A DNA stretch of 64,000 nt from Bacteroidales bacterium (GCA_017477245.1 JAFUWY010000037.1:96754-160753); one strand, 5' to 3'; shown: positions 8,518 through 17,911, numbered from the stretch's first letter. The notes: generated by a model from the letters alone, not told the origin. Program-made: numbers and translations.

Positions 8518-9237
8518 ATGACTAGATTAAGCGTAAATATCAACAAGATCGCCCTCCTGCGCAACGCCCGCGGGGGCAACATGCCGGATGTCCTGAAAGC
8601 CGCCCTCGACTGCGAGCGCTTCGGCGCGCAGGGCATCACCGTCCACCCGCGCCCCGACGAGCGCCACATCCGCTACAGCGACGTGCGCACCCTGCGCCCC
8701 GCCGTGGCCACGGAATTCAACATCGAAGGCAACCCGACCGGCAGCTTCAACGCCCTGGTCTGCGAGGTGGTCCCCGACCAGGTGACCCTCGTGCCCGACG
8801 CGCCGGACGCCCTGACCTCCAACGCCGGCTGGGACACCGTCCGCAACCACGCCTTCCTGAAGCGCATCTGCGCCTCCTTCAAGGAGCGCGGCATCCGCAC
8901 TTCCATCTTCATCGACCCCGACCCGCGCATGGCTGAAGGCGCTTTCAAGTGCGGAGCCGACCGCGTCGAGCTCTACACCGCCGACTATGCCGCCGGCTAC
9001 GCCGCCGACCGCGAGGCGGCCATCGCCCCCTACCTGGCCACGGCCCAGGCCGCGCGCGACCTGGGCCTCGGGCTCAACGCCGGCCACGACCTCTCGCTGG
9101 AGAACCTGGCCTTCTTCATCCGCACCATCCCCTGGACGGACGAGGTCAGCATCGGCCACGCCCTCATCTGCGACGCGCTCTACCTCGGTCTGGAGACAAC
9201 TATCCGGGAATATTTGGCGCAGATTCAGAATTTTTAA
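8518..9237 (+). CDS. pdxJ: Pyridoxine 5'-phosphate synthase
   Basis: A 239-residue TIM-barrel enzyme condensing 1-deoxyxylulose 5-phosphate with 3-amino-1-hydroxyacetone phosphate, the ring-closing step of DXP-dependent vitamin B6 synthesis. It shows [15 protein letters not shown], the catalytic [28 protein letters not shown] and [13 protein letters not shown] followed by the C-terminal EVSIGHALI phosphate site. The partner gene pdxA is in the same window at 44512. The next gene (Skp-like) starts 58 nt downstream with its own box. Confidence 0.95.
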   Translation: MTRLSVNINKIALLRNARGGNMPDVLKAALDCERFGAQGITVHPRPDERHIRYSDVRTLRPAVATEFNIEGNPTGSFNALVCEVVPDQVTLVPDAPDALTSNAGWDTVRNHAFLKRICASFKERGIRTSIFIDPDPRMAEGAFKCGADRVELYTADYAAGYAADREAAIAPYLATAQAARDLGLGLNAGHDLSLENLAFFIRTIPWTDEVSIGHALICDALYLGLETTIREYLAQIQNF

Positions 9238-9238
9238 T

Positions 9239-9246
9239 TAATTTTG
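9239..9246 (+). promoter_or_regulatory. Promoter -7 box TAATTTTG upstream of the second Skp-like gene
   Basis: It directly follows the pdxJ stop and lies 49 nt before the ATG at 9296, leaving a leader of roughly 45 nt. Confidence 0.5.
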
Positions 9247-9295
9247 CAAACTTTGAGAGTTTCCGCAAAGGATTATAAGATAACAATAAGATAAG

Positions 9296-9913
9296 ATGAA
9301 AAAATTACCGCTCATCCTCAGCATCATCGCCCTCGCCGGCGTGATCGCCCTGGCCATCGTCAACTTCACCAAAGGCGACGCCAAGAAACCGGCCGTCGTC
9401 GAGACCTCCGATGCCGCCGCCCTGAAAGGCGAAATCGTGTATTTCAACATGGACCGCGTCCTGCAGGAGTACGACATGGCCAACGACCTCAGCAGCGTCT
9501 TCCAGACCAAGGCCAACAGCATCAGCGAGGAGGTCACCCGCCGCCAGAACAGGCTCCAGCGTGACGCCAACTCCTTCCAGGACAAGGTCAACAAGGGTCT
9601 CATGACCCAGTCCACCGCCCAGGTGCAGTACCAGAAGCTCCAGGAGCAGGACCAGAGTTTCCAGACCTACGCCGCCCAGAAGCAGCAGGAGATCGCCGAG
9701 GAGCAGCAGGTGATGATGAACCAGATCTTCGACGCCATCAAGACCTACGTCGACCAGTACAACCAGGAGATGGGCTACGCCATGATCCTGGTCACCCAGG
9801 GCGACATCCTGCCGGCCCCGGTCGTCTCCGGCGAAGCCTCCCGTGACATCACCGACGCCCTGATCGAAGGCCTCAACGCCGCCTACGTCCAGCAGAAGGG
9901 CAAAACGGAATAA
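9296..9913 (+). CDS. OmpH/Skp-family periplasmic protein (second copy)
   Basis: A 205-residue Skp-like protein with an uncleaved or poorly defined N-terminal hydrophobic segment (about residues 4-24) rather than a neat signal peptide. Then comes IVYFNMDRVLQEYDMA, the first core strand and helix, a long Gln/Glu-rich coiled-coil helix (about 65-150) and the closing strand GYAMILVTQGDILPA. The shape matches a membrane-tethered Skp relative. The next gene, a glycosyltransferase, starts 3 nt after its stop, so the two are probably cotranscribed. It differs from the 3671-4243 copy in its anchor and in lacking the Ala/Gln tail. Confidence 0.82.
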   Translation: MKKLPLILSIIALAGVIALAIVNFTKGDAKKPAVVETSDAAALKGEIVYFNMDRVLQEYDMANDLSSVFQTKANSISEEVTRRQNRLQRDANSFQDKVNKGLMTQSTAQVQYQKLQEQDQSFQTYAAQKQQEIAEEQQVMMNQIFDAIKTYVDQYNQEMGYAMILVTQGDILPAPVVSGEASRDITDALIEGLNAAYVQQKGKTE

Positions 9914-9916
9914 GGG

Positions 9917-11032
9917 TTGAAAATCGCCATACTGTCCTGCTTCTACCCTTTCCGCGGGGGGATTGCCCAGTTCAACGCCAACCTTTTTGAAGAGCTGGGC
10001 AAAGAGCACGACGTACGCGCGTTCAATTTCAGCCGTCAGTATCCGGACATCCTTTTCCCGGGCAAGACCCAATACGTCACCCCTGAAGATGAAGCCGTAC
10101 CCATCGAGGCGGAAGCCTTGCTGGATACGGCTGATCCTTTCTCCTGGGGACGCACGGCGCGGGCCATCCGCGACTGGGGAGCCGACCTGATTGTGGTCCG
10201 CTACTGGATGTCCTGGTTCGCCCCCTCCCTGGGCTGGGTCGTCCGCCACACCGGCTGCAAGGCGGTCGGGATCCTGGACAACGTCGTCCCGCACGAGCCG
10301 CACTGGTTCGACGCCCCGCTGACCCGGTGGTTCCTGCGCGGGCTGGACGGCGCGGTGACCCTCTGCGAGGAGGTCTCCCGCGACCTGCTCGCCCTGCGTC
10401 CGGACATCCCCCACACCGTCCTGCCGCATCCCATCTACACGCATTTCGGGGCCAGGCTGCCCCGGGCGGAAGCCGAGCGGATCCTCGGTCTGCCGTCCGG
10501 CCGCAGGACCCTGCTCTTCTTCGGGCTGATCCGCGACTACAAGGGCCTCGACATCCTGCTGAAGGCCTTCGACCTGCTGGACAGCCGCTACCAGCTGGTC
10601 ATCGCCGGGGAGCCCTACGGCTCCTTCGACAAGTACCGGCGCCTGATCGACGAAGGCCGCGACCCGGCCTCCGTCCACGTCTTCCCGGACTACATCCGCG
10701 ACTCCGAAGTCAAGCGCTACTTCTCGGCCGCAGACCTGACGGTCCTCCCCTACCGCAGCGCCACCCAGAGCGGCATCAGCTCCGTCTCCTGCCATTTCGA
10801 GGTCCCGATGGTCGTCACCGACGTGGGCGGCCTCCGGGAGACCGTCGGACAGGCCGGCACGGGAATTGTCTGCGAACAAGGGACGCCCGCGTGCATCGCC
10901 GAGGCCATCGGACGCTATTTCGACGACCCTGCCCTGCAGGAGCACCTCCTGGACGGCATGCGCGCCGAGAAGCAGCGGCTCTCCTGGAGCCGGTTCTGCC
11001 GGGACCTGGCCGCTTTTGCCGACCGCTTATAA
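9917..11032 (+). CDS. Glycosyltransferase, GT4/GT1 family
   Basis: A 371-residue GT-B glycosyltransferase, presumably transferring a nucleotide-activated sugar at the inner membrane. The N-terminal AILSCFYPFRGGIAQFNANL resembles the Gly-rich acceptor loop. The C-terminal domain has LLFFGLIRDYKGLDILLKAF, then LPYRSATQSGISSVSCHFEV and VTDVGGLRETV, the donor-binding region of GT4 enzymes. The start codon is TTG (9917); no in-frame ATG lies nearby, and the gap to the upstream gene is only 3 nt. The acceptor is unknown. The next gene begins 9 nt downstream. Confidence 0.85.
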   Translation: MKIAILSCFYPFRGGIAQFNANLFEELGKEHDVRAFNFSRQYPDILFPGKTQYVTPEDEAVPIEAEALLDTADPFSWGRTARAIRDWGADLIVVRYWMSWFAPSLGWVVRHTGCKAVGILDNVVPHEPHWFDAPLTRWFLRGLDGAVTLCEEVSRDLLALRPDIPHTVLPHPIYTHFGARLPRAEAERILGLPSGRRTLLFFGLIRDYKGLDILLKAFDLLDSRYQLVIAGEPYGSFDKYRRLIDEGRDPASVHVFPDYIRDSEVKRYFSAADLTVLPYRSATQSGISSVSCHFEVPMVVTDVGGLRETVGQAGTGIVCEQGTPACIAEAIGRYFDDPALQEHLLDGMRAEKQRLSWSRFCRDLAAFADRL

Positions 11033-11041
11033 TCAAGGATC

Positions 11042-12289
11042 ATGAAAAGACTCTGCATACTCCTCATCCTGTTGAGCTCGCTGCCTTCCTGTGCGGCGGC
11101 GCAATGGTACCTGTTCCCCGGCAACAAGAAGGCCGCCGAGAAGACGACCCAAAGGGACACCACCCGGCCCGCACGCACGGACAGCGTCGTGCGGCCGGCC
11201 CAGGACAGCCTCCGGACGGCGGGCGACACGCTCCTGCAGGAGGCCCCCGTCCCCGCCTGGGCGGACGCCTACCGGCAGGACATCCCCGACCTCATCCGCA
11301 TCGGCCTGATCCTGCCCTTCCAGGCCTCCGGCACGACCGCCAGCGAGAACTTCCTGGACCTGTACGGCGGTGCGCTCATCGCGCTGCGCGAACTGGGTTC
11401 CGCCGGGCTGAAGGCGGAGCTGCAGGTCTATGATTCGGCCGACAAGACGGCTTCGCTCGAGCAAGCCGTCCGCACCGGCAACGACCTGCTCATCGGCCCC
11501 GTGGCGCTGGCGGACATCCAGCGCGCCCTGCCGGCACTCCCCCATGACAAGGTGCTCGTCTCCCCGCTGGAGCCCAAGGCAGCCGGGCTGGCGGCCGACG
11601 GCCCCGTCGTGCAGTCGCCCTGCCCCTGGACGGCCCAGATCGACGAGATGGTCCGCTGGATCCGCGAGGAGCGGATGCCGACGGAAGAGATCTATGTCGT
11701 GCAGGACACGGCCGCCGTGGGACGCGGCGAGCAGAGCAACTACCTCATGGCCCGGCTCCAGGAGAGCGGCATCCGCACGCGGAACGTCCTCTCCGTCGGG
11801 GAGATCCCCTTCGCCAAGGGCCGCAAGTTCCGTGTCGTCGTGGCCTCCGACCGTGACAGCTTCCTGGCCAGCTCCGTCCGGAGCCTGAGCATCCAGGGCG
11901 CACTCAACGACAATGTCGTCCTCTACGGCACCTCCCGCGTCCGCACCAACGGCACGGGCCCCAACGACCTGCACAACGTCAACGCCCACCTCACCTCCGC
12001 CTACTTCATCGACTACGAGGACCCGGCGGTCCGCGCATTCATCCTCGCGTACCGGGCGCTGTTCAACAACGAGCCCGGCTCCTTCGCCTTCCAGGGCTAT
12101 GACACGATGCGCTACTTCGTCACGATGTGCACGAAGTACGGCCGCGAGTGGTACAAGAAACTGCCGGAGTACCGGCAGAAAGGATTGCAGTCGGATTTCC
12201 GCTTCACGGAGGAGAGCCCCCGCATCAACCAGGCCGCCCGCCGCGTCGTCTACAACAAAGACCTCACGACGACACTGATGGCCGGTTAG
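11042..12289 (+). CDS. Exported protein with type 1 periplasmic-binding (LivJ/LpoA-like) fold
   Basis: A 415-residue exported protein. The N-terminus is a signal peptide; a cysteine at residue 17 (LPSC) could be lipidated but the box is imperfect. Residues from about 84 read IRIGLILPFQASGTTASENF, then LDLYGGALIALREL, DLLIGPVALADIQRALP and KVLVSPLEPKA, the pattern of periplasmic binding fold type 1 proteins. The C-terminal FAFQGYDTMRYFV closes that fold. No transporter genes are adjacent, so a sensory, scaffold or LpoA-like cell-wall role is as likely as substrate capture. Confidence 0.7.
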   Translation: MKRLCILLILLSSLPSCAAAQWYLFPGNKKAAEKTTQRDTTRPARTDSVVRPAQDSLRTAGDTLLQEAPVPAWADAYRQDIPDLIRIGLILPFQASGTTASENFLDLYGGALIALRELGSAGLKAELQVYDSADKTASLEQAVRTGNDLLIGPVALADIQRALPALPHDKVLVSPLEPKAAGLAADGPVVQSPCPWTAQIDEMVRWIREERMPTEEIYVVQDTAAVGRGEQSNYLMARLQESGIRTRNVLSVGEIPFAKGRKFRVVVASDRDSFLASSVRSLSIQGALNDNVVLYGTSRVRTNGTGPNDLHNVNAHLTSAYFIDYEDPAVRAFILAYRALFNNEPGSFAFQGYDTMRYFVTMCTKYGREWYKKLPEYRQKGLQSDFRFTEESPRINQAARRVVYNKDLTTTLMAG

Positions 12290-12300
12290 GCCTTCCGCTC

Positions 12301-13965
12301 TTATTTACCCGAAAGAAGTTCCCGCGCGTTCTGCACGGCAGCCGGCGTGATCGTCGCCCCGCTGAGCAGGCGCGCGATTTCCATGGTCCGCTCCTCGCCC
12401 TGCACTTCGCGGATGGAGGAGACGGCCCGGCCGTCGGGCGTGATGTGCTTGGACACGACGAAATGCGCGTCGCCCTTGGCGGCCACCTGCGGCAGGTGCG
12501 TGATCGAGAGCACCTGCATGTCGCGCCCCATCTCGCAGATCATCCGGCCCATCTTGTCGGCAACGCTGCCGCTGACACCGGTGTCGATCTCGTCGAAGAC
12601 CAGGGTCGGCATGCCGGCGAACCGGGCCATCATGGCCTTCAGGCTGAGCATGATGCGGGAGAGTTCGCCGCCGGACGCGCACTTGGACACGTCGGCCGGG
12701 TCGCGCCCGGTCGCCGAGAAGAGGAAGGCGATCCGGTCCGCGCCGGCAGGCCCTTCGGACGCCGGCTCCATCCGGACCTCGAAGACGGAACGGTCCAGCT
12801 CCAGGTAGCGCAGCGAGTCCGTGACGGCCTGTGAGAAGCCGGGCAGCGCCTTGCGGCGCGCCTCCCGGAGCGCGGTGCACAGGCCGGCGTAGTGCGCAGC
12901 CGCGGCCTTCTCTTCCTTCTCCAGATCCAGGATCCGGTCCTGCAGGGCCGTGGCGTCGAAGAGCATCTCGCTGTAGCGGTCGCGGACGGCGATGAGCTCT
13001 TCCAGGGTCTGGCAGCCATGTTTCTTGAGCAGGGTGTAGAGCAGGGACATCCGGTCCTCCACCTGCGCGAGCCGCTCCGGCGACAGGTCCACCCGGCCGT
13101 CGAGCGTCTCCAGTTCGGCGCGGATGTCGTCCAGCTCGATCCGGGCCGAGTCCATGCGCTCCCGGAGCGCCGTCACGGACGGCAGGAAGCGGGCGATGTG
13201 CTCCAGGGCGCGGGCGCTCTCCTTGAGCGCCGCCACCACACCCGGGGTCTCCCCGTCCGGCAGGAGCCGGCCGAGGGCCAGGGCGAGCCCTTCCTTGATC
13301 TGCTCCGCGTTGGCCAGGCTGCGCTGCTCCTCCTCGAGGGTCTCGAGCTCGCCGGGCACGAGCGCCGCTTCGTCCAGCCGGCGCCACTGCGCTTCGTTGT
13401 ACTCCCGGTCCGCCTGCTGGCGGGCCAGCTGCTCCCGCGCGCCGGCCAGCGCCGAGCGGACCTCCTGCAGCGCGCGCCACGCCTCGCGGCAGGCCTCGAG
13501 GGCGGCGCCGTTGCCGGCATAATGGTCGAGCACGGACAGCTGGAAACGGGGATCCGTGAGCAGCAGGCTCTTGTGCTGGGAGTGGATGTCCACCAGGCGG
13601 CCGGCCACCTCCTGCAGGAGCGAGACCGGCACGGGACAGTCGTTGATGAAGCTGCGCGAGCGTCCCGAGCGGGACACTACGCGGCGGACCAACAGCCGGC
13701 CGCCCCCGTCCTCGACATCCGCCTCGGACAGCAGGCGCGCCAGTTCGGCGTCCCGGGCGTCGAATTCAGCCTCGACGACGCACGAATCCGCGCCCTCCGC
13801 CAGCGCGGAAGCGTCGGCGCGGGCTCCGGCCAGCAGCGACAGGGCGCCCAGCAGGATGGACTTGCCGGCGCCAGTCTGGCCCGTAATAATGACCAGACCC
13901 TCCGGAAACGAGATATCCAGAGAGTCTATCAGTATGTAATGCTCGATATGGAGGCTATGCAGCAC
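12301..13965 (-). CDS. recN: DNA repair protein RecN
   Basis: A 554-residue SMC-like ATPase acting in double-strand-break repair. Walker A GQTGAGKSILLGALSLLAG starts at about residue 29. Long coiled-coil arms surround the centre (about 150-350), the signature CASGGELSRIMLSLKA and Walker B PTLVFDEIDTGVSG follow, and the family-typical ITHLPQVAAKGDAHF is near the end. The start overlaps the end of rpoZ by 11 nt, making it the last gene of the long minus-strand operon from 18932. It is convergent with the gene ending at 12289. Confidence 0.94.
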   Translation of the reverse strand: MLHSLHIEHYILIDSLDISFPEGLVIITGQTGAGKSILLGALSLLAGARADASALAEGADSCVVEAEFDARDAELARLLSEADVEDGGGRLLVRRVVSRSGRSRSFINDCPVPVSLLQEVAGRLVDIHSQHKSLLLTDPRFQLSVLDHYAGNGAALEACREAWRALQEVRSALAGAREQLARQQADREYNEAQWRRLDEAALVPGELETLEEEQRSLANAEQIKEGLALALGRLLPDGETPGVVAALKESARALEHIARFLPSVTALRERMDSARIELDDIRAELETLDGRVDLSPERLAQVEDRMSLLYTLLKKHGCQTLEELIAVRDRYSEMLFDATALQDRILDLEKEEKAAAAHYAGLCTALREARRKALPGFSQAVTDSLRYLELDRSVFEVRMEPASEGPAGADRIAFLFSATGRDPADVSKCASGGELSRIMLSLKAMMARFAGMPTLVFDEIDTGVSGSVADKMGRMICEMGRDMQVLSITHLPQVAAKGDAHFVVSKHITPDGRAVSSIREVQGEERTMEIARLLSGATITPAAVQNARELLSGK

Positions 13966-14275
13966 CGTCTTCCTGGGCTACCCGGTAGTACAGCTCACCG
14001 TCCTCGAATTCGGAAATGGCGACGAGGTCCGGCTTGGGCTGGCGCTCATAGTACTTGGAGATTTCAATCTGTTCCTTGTTCTCGAAGACCTCGTCCATCG
14101 TGTCCCGCTCTCCGCGGAAATCCTCCAGTTTCTTGGCGAGTTCCTTCTTCTCGGCCAGCGCGATCTGGTTGGCGCGCTTGGAGAGGATGACGACAGTCTC
14201 ATAGATGTTGCCCGTCGGGGCGGCGAGATCCTTGATGTCCCGCGTGATGGTATTGGTAGGTATTTTCTTTTCCAT
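13955..14275 (-). CDS. rpoZ: RNA polymerase omega subunit (Rpb6-like, Bacteroidota type)
   Basis: A 106-residue small subunit that helps assemble RNA polymerase. The omega/Rpb6 core can be read in NIYETVVILSKRANQIALAE, where the paired Arg-Ala-Asn-Gln-Ile segment is diagnostic, followed by an acidic and charged tail. It sits between bamD and recN, the usual neighbourhood of this gene in the phylum. It starts 36 nt after the bamD stop. Confidence 0.85.
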   Translation of the reverse strand: MEKKIPTNTITRDIKDLAAPTGNIYETVVILSKRANQIALAEKKELAKKLEDFRGERDTMDEVFENKEQIEISKYYERQPKPDLVAISEFEDGELYYRVAQEDGAA

Positions 14276-14311
14276 ATCTAGAATACGGGGGCTTCCCGTC
14301 GGGAAGTTTCA

Positions 14312-15106
14312 TTATTTTTCTTTCACCTTGTTGTACAGGCCGTCCAGCTCCTTGCGGTGGGAGGATTCGGGATACTCCCCGACGAAGTTGAGATAGTCGT
14401 CCTGGAAGGTCAGGTAGCGCTCCTTCTGCTTCTCGACGACGCTCATCTTGGCGTATTTGTACGAGGACATCGCGGTGTAATAGAGGATTTCCTCGCGGTA
14501 GATGTTCTCCGCGTTGTCCTTCAGGACGTTCCGCAGGGCCACGCGGGCCGCCAGGTAGTCCTCGAGCGTGTAGTAGATCTTGGCGTTCTCGTACGCCTTG
14601 CGGTCCAGCCGGTCGCTCAGCTCCTGCATGCGGTGGCGGATGATGTCGGAATTGGCGCCCTCCGGATGCTCGCGCAGGTACTCGCCCATCGCAGTGATGC
14701 AGGTATAGGTCGGCGTCTGGTCCAGCTCGTAGCGGAGCGTGGCGCGGTACAGGCAGTCGATGCGCAGGAACTCGGCCATCTCCGAGAAGGAACTCTGCGG
14801 GAAATAGGTCAGGTACTGCTGGAAGTTGGTCTCGGCCGTGTAGTAGTCCTTGTTGGAATAGTTGCTCAGGCCCAGGTAATACATCACCGTGTCGTGCCGC
14901 TCGGTGCCGTTGGTGAGCAGCGTGAGGGACTCGAACAGCTGGGCGGCGCGGGTGTACTTGCCGCCGTTGAAATACTCGAAGGCCGCCTTGTACTTGGCGT
15001 CCACGTCACTGCTCTCCAGGATCTTGTCATACTGGCTCTTGCACGCGGAGACGCCGGCCAGCAGGAGCAGCGCCATCAGCAAAAGGGAATTCGTTCTTCT
15101 TCTCAT
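14312..15106 (-). CDS. bamD: Outer membrane assembly lipoprotein BamD
   Basis: A 264-residue TPR lipoprotein of the BAM complex. The signal peptide ends in a lipobox, LLLAGVSAC, with Cys at about residue 22, followed by KSQYDKILESSD. Tetratricopeptide-like repeats follow (AAFEYFNGGKYTRAAQLFES, YYTAETNFQQYLTYFPQSSF). The frame extends to 15280, but the ATG at 15106 overlaps the trxB stop in an ATGA arrangement and gives the signal peptide, so it is chosen. Together with bamA, the two Skp-like proteins and uppS the window holds much of the envelope-assembly set. Confidence 0.93.
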   Translation of the reverse strand: MRRRTNSLLLMALLLLAGVSACKSQYDKILESSDVDAKYKAAFEYFNGGKYTRAAQLFESLTLLTNGTERHDTVMYYLGLSNYSNKDYYTAETNFQQYLTYFPQSSFSEMAEFLRIDCLYRATLRYELDQTPTYTCITAMGEYLREHPEGANSDIIRHRMQELSDRLDRKAYENAKIYYTLEDYLAARVALRNVLKDNAENIYREEILYYTAMSSYKYAKMSVVEKQKERYLTFQDDYLNFVGEYPESSHRKELDGLYNKVKEK

Positions 15107-16029
15107 CGTTTCAAATATTTTTCGGCATCCAGCGCAGCCCGGCAGCCCGAAGCGGCGGCGTTGACCGCCTGGCGGTAATGCGGGTCCTGCACATCTCCCG
15201 CGGCGAACACGCCCTCGACGTTGGTGCGGCTGCTGCCGCCGTCCGTCAGGATGTAGCCCGCCTCGTCCACCGCCACCCACGGCGCGAACAGCTCGGAGGC
15301 CGGGTGGTGGCCGATGGCCAGGAAAAAGCCGTCTATCCGGATATCAAAAACCTCGCCATCCTTGCGCAGCAGCCGCGCGCCGGTCACGCCGGAGGCGTCG
15401 CCGAGCACTTCCTGCGTGTTGCAGTTCCACAGGATCTCGATGTTGGGGGTATTCTTCACGCGCTCCTGCATGGCCACGGAGGCGCGCAGGACATCGCGCC
15501 GCACGATCATGTAGACCTTGCGGCACAGGCCGGCCAGGTAGGAGGCCTCCTCGCAGGCCGTGTCGCCGCCGCCCACGACGGCCACGTCCTTCTTGCGGTA
15601 GAAGAAACCGTCGCAGGTCGCGCACGCGGACACGCCCAGGCCGCGGAACTTCTCCTCGGAGGGCAGGCCCAGGTAGCGGGCCGTAGCGCCGGTGGCGATG
15701 ATCAGGGCATCGGCTTCCTGCTCCACCGTGCCGTCCACCGTCAGGCGGAACGGGCGCACGCCCAGGTCCACGGCCGTGACGGCGCCGCGGCGGATGTCCG
15801 CGCCCAGATTGACGGCCTGCTCGCGCATGTCGTTCATGAGCTGGTTGGCGTCCACGCCCTTGGGGAAACCGGGATAGTTCTCCACGACGGTCGTCGTGGT
15901 GAGCTGGCCGCCCGGGGTCATGCCTTCGTACAGGACGGGAGCCAGGGCCGCCCGGGAAGCGTATATCGCAGCGGTATAGCCCGCAGGGCCGCCGCCGATG
16001 ATCAGACATTTGATGTGTTCCATATTCAT
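15103..16029 (-). CDS. trxB: Thioredoxin-disulfide reductase
   Basis: A 308-residue flavoprotein using NADPH to reduce thioredoxin. FAD site CLIIGGGPAGYTAAIYASRA, redox-active CATC in SACATCDGFFYRKK, NADPH site VAVVGGGDTACEEASYLA and the closing GVFAAGDVQDPHYRQ are all present. The start at 16029 or 16023 (MNMEHIKC or MEHIKC) is 16 nt after the Fur-family gene. Being next to that regulator suggests joint control by oxidative stress, an inference. Its stop overlaps the bamD start by 4 nt. Confidence 0.95.
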   Translation of the reverse strand: MNMEHIKCLIIGGGPAGYTAAIYASRAALAPVLYEGMTPGGQLTTTTVVENYPGFPKGVDANQLMNDMREQAVNLGADIRRGAVTAVDLGVRPFRLTVDGTVEQEADALIIATGATARYLGLPSEEKFRGLGVSACATCDGFFYRKKDVAVVGGGDTACEEASYLAGLCRKVYMIVRRDVLRASVAMQERVKNTPNIEILWNCNTQEVLGDASGVTGARLLRKDGEVFDIRIDGFFLAIGHHPASELFAPWVAVDEAGYILTDGGSSRTNVEGVFAAGDVQDPHYRQAVNAAASGCRAALDAEKYLKR

Positions 16030-16045
16030 TTTCGTTTGTTTCTTC

Positions 16046-16504
16046 TCATTTGGCCCGGGCCGTCTTGCGCGTCGGGTGGCACAGCAGCAGGACTTCGAAT
16101 CCGTCGATCTTGTAGCCGCGGAAACGGCGGCCCTTGAAGTGGGCTTCGAACCAGGAGACGAGCTCCGCGTCATTGAGGTCGCGCCAGTTCTGGTTCTGCG
16201 TGTCGTACAGGTGCAGGTGGCGGTCCGCCCGGACGTCGAACACCTGCCGGACCCCCTGGCCGCAGCGGCGGTCGTAGATCCCCAGGTCCGCCAGGGTGGA
16301 GAGGATGTTGTAGACCGACGCCGGGGAGACGGGCGTCCCACCCTGCGCGGCGACCTGCGCGGCGACTTCGTCCGCGCCGGCGTGCACGAGCACGCGCATC
16401 GCCTCGTGGACGGCCAGCCGCTGGGGCGTCGCCTTGAGTCCCTTGTCCCTGAGCATCTTCCTGAATCTCAGGATGTCCGGTATATCCTTGTCCTTGCCCT
16501 TCAT
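16046..16504 (-). CDS. Fur-family transcriptional regulator lacking CxxC zinc pairs
   Basis: A 152-residue Fur/PerR-type regulator. The winged-helix half has LRDKGLKATPQRLAVHEAM and VSPASVYNILSTLADLGIY, the usual recognition helix. The dimerisation half has RADRHLHLYDTQ, retaining a His-x-His metal pair, but the two CxxC motifs that hold structural zinc in most members are missing; only two cysteines are visible and they are unpaired. It stands 16 nt upstream of trxB and 3 nt after rpoN. A peroxide-sensing role is suggested by the neighbour, not shown. Confidence 0.85.
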   Translation of the reverse strand: MKGKDKDIPDILRFRKMLRDKGLKATPQRLAVHEAMRVLVHAGADEVAAQVAAQGGTPVSPASVYNILSTLADLGIYDRRCGQGVRQVFDVRADRHLHLYDTQNQNWRDLNDAELVSWFEAHFKGRRFRGYKIDGFEVLLLCHPTRKTARAK

Positions 16505-16507
16505 CGT

Positions 16508-17911
16508 CTAGAGTTTCTTGCGCCAGCGGGCCAGCGGGATGCCGAGCTGGCCGCGGTACTTGGCGATGGTGCGCCGCGCCACCTTGTAGCCGCGGCGGCC
16601 CATCTCGACGACCAGCTGCTCGTCCGTGAGGGGCTTGCGCTTGTCTTCCGCGTCCACGCATTCCTGCAGGACCTTCTTCAGTTCGCGGGTGGAGACCTCC
16701 TCGCCCTCCTTGTTCTCCATGCCTTCGGAGAAGAAGTACTTGAGCGGGAAGATGCCGAAATGGGTCTCGATATACTTGCTGTTCACGACGCGCGAGATGG
16801 TCGAGATGTCGAACCCGGTCTTCTCGGCGATGTCCTTGAGCACCATCGGCTTCAGGTCCGCCTCGTCGCCCGACACGAAGTAGGCGTGCTGGTACTCGAG
16901 GATGGCCGACATGGTCTTGTTGAGGGTGTTCTGGCGCTGCTTGAGCGCCTCCACGAACCACTTGGCGGAGTCCAGCTTCTGGCGGACGAAGGTGGCCGCC
17001 TCCTTCTGGGCGCGCTCCGAGGAGCCCTTGGCCTCGATCAGCAGGTCAGCGTATTTCTTGTTGACCCGCAGCTCCGGGACGGAGAAACGGGGCATGGTGA
17101 AGGACAGCTCACCGTCGTGCTCCTCCAGGACGAAGTCCGGCACGATCTGCTGCGCCTGGTCGGTGTAGGTGTAGTCCACCTCGCCGCCCGGCGCGGGATT
17201 GAGCTTCACGATGCGGGCCATCGCCCGCTTGAGCTCGTCCTCCGACAGGCCCAGCCGGGACATGATCTTCTGGAAGTGCTTGTTGGAGAATTCCTGGAAA
17301 TAGTCCTGCAGGATCCGCTCGGCGTTGAGCACGTCCCGGGACTGCTTCATCGTGCGGAGCTGGAGCAGCAGGCACTCGCGCAGGTCGCGCGCACCGACGC
17401 CGGCGGGATCGAAGTCCTGGACCACCTTGAGCATCTCCAGCACCTCGTCCGCATCCGTCTGGATGCCGGCCCGGAAGGCCATGTCGTCCACCAGCGACTC
17501 GATGTCCCGGCGGAGATAGCCGTCCTCGTCGAGCGAGCCGATGATGAAGGCGGCGATGTTGTACTGCTCCGGGGTGAGGTTGCGGTAGCCCAGCTGGTCC
17601 ATCAGGCTCTGGGTGAAACTCTGCCGCACCGAGAAGGTGTTGTATTCCGGGCGGGGGTCCTTCCCCCAGTTGTTGACGCGGGTGCGGTAGGAAGGGATGT
17701 CCCCCTCGTCCGTGATCTCGTCCAGCGAGACGTCCTTGGCCTCCTCGGGCTTGTCCGGATCCGGCGAATCATCCAGCACGGGATTCTCCTCCAGCTCCGT
17801 ACGGATCCGCTGCTCGAGTTCCTGGATCGGGAGCTCGATCAGCTTGATCGTTTGGATCTGCAGCGGGGAGAGCTTCTGCTGCTGCTTGATTTCCAGTCCT
17901 TGCTTGATCAT
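16508..17911 (-). CDS. rpoN: RNA polymerase sigma-54 factor
   Basis: A 467-residue sigma-54. Region I is the Gln/Leu-rich N-terminus (QGLEIKQQQKLSPLQIQTIK), the acidic region II follows (about 50-75), the core-binding domain spans about 95-300, and the C-terminal RpoN box reads ARRTIAKYRGQLGIPLARWR, matching the family's RRTVAKYRE pattern. It should direct transcription from -24/-12 promoters with an enhancer-binding activator; no such activator is encoded in this window. It abuts the SPOR gene with no gap. Confidence 0.95.
   Translation of the reverse strand: MIKQGLEIKQQQKLSPLQIQTIKLIELPIQELEQRIRTELEENPVLDDSPDPDKPEEAKDVSLDEITDEGDIPSYRTRVNNWGKDPRPEYNTFSVRQSFTQSLMDQLGYRNLTPEQYNIAAFIIGSLDEDGYLRRDIESLVDDMAFRAGIQTDADEVLEMLKVVQDFDPAGVGARDLRECLLLQLRTMKQSRDVLNAERILQDYFQEFSNKHFQKIMSRLGLSEDELKRAMARIVKLNPAPGGEVDYTYTDQAQQIVPDFVLEEHDGELSFTMPRFSVPELRVNKKYADLLIEAKGSSERAQKEAATFVRQKLDSAKWFVEALKQRQNTLNKTMSAILEYQHAYFVSGDEADLKPMVLKDIAEKTGFDISTISRVVNSKYIETHFGIFPLKYFFSEGMENKEGEEVSTRELKKVLQECVDAEDKRKPLTDEQLVVEMGRRGYKVARRTIAKYRGQLGIPLARWRKKL

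Noticed and set aside
15107-15280. A longer bamD starting at 15280
   Set aside because: It would run over the trxB 3' end, add an arginine-rich leader before the signal peptide and lose the ATGA overlap.
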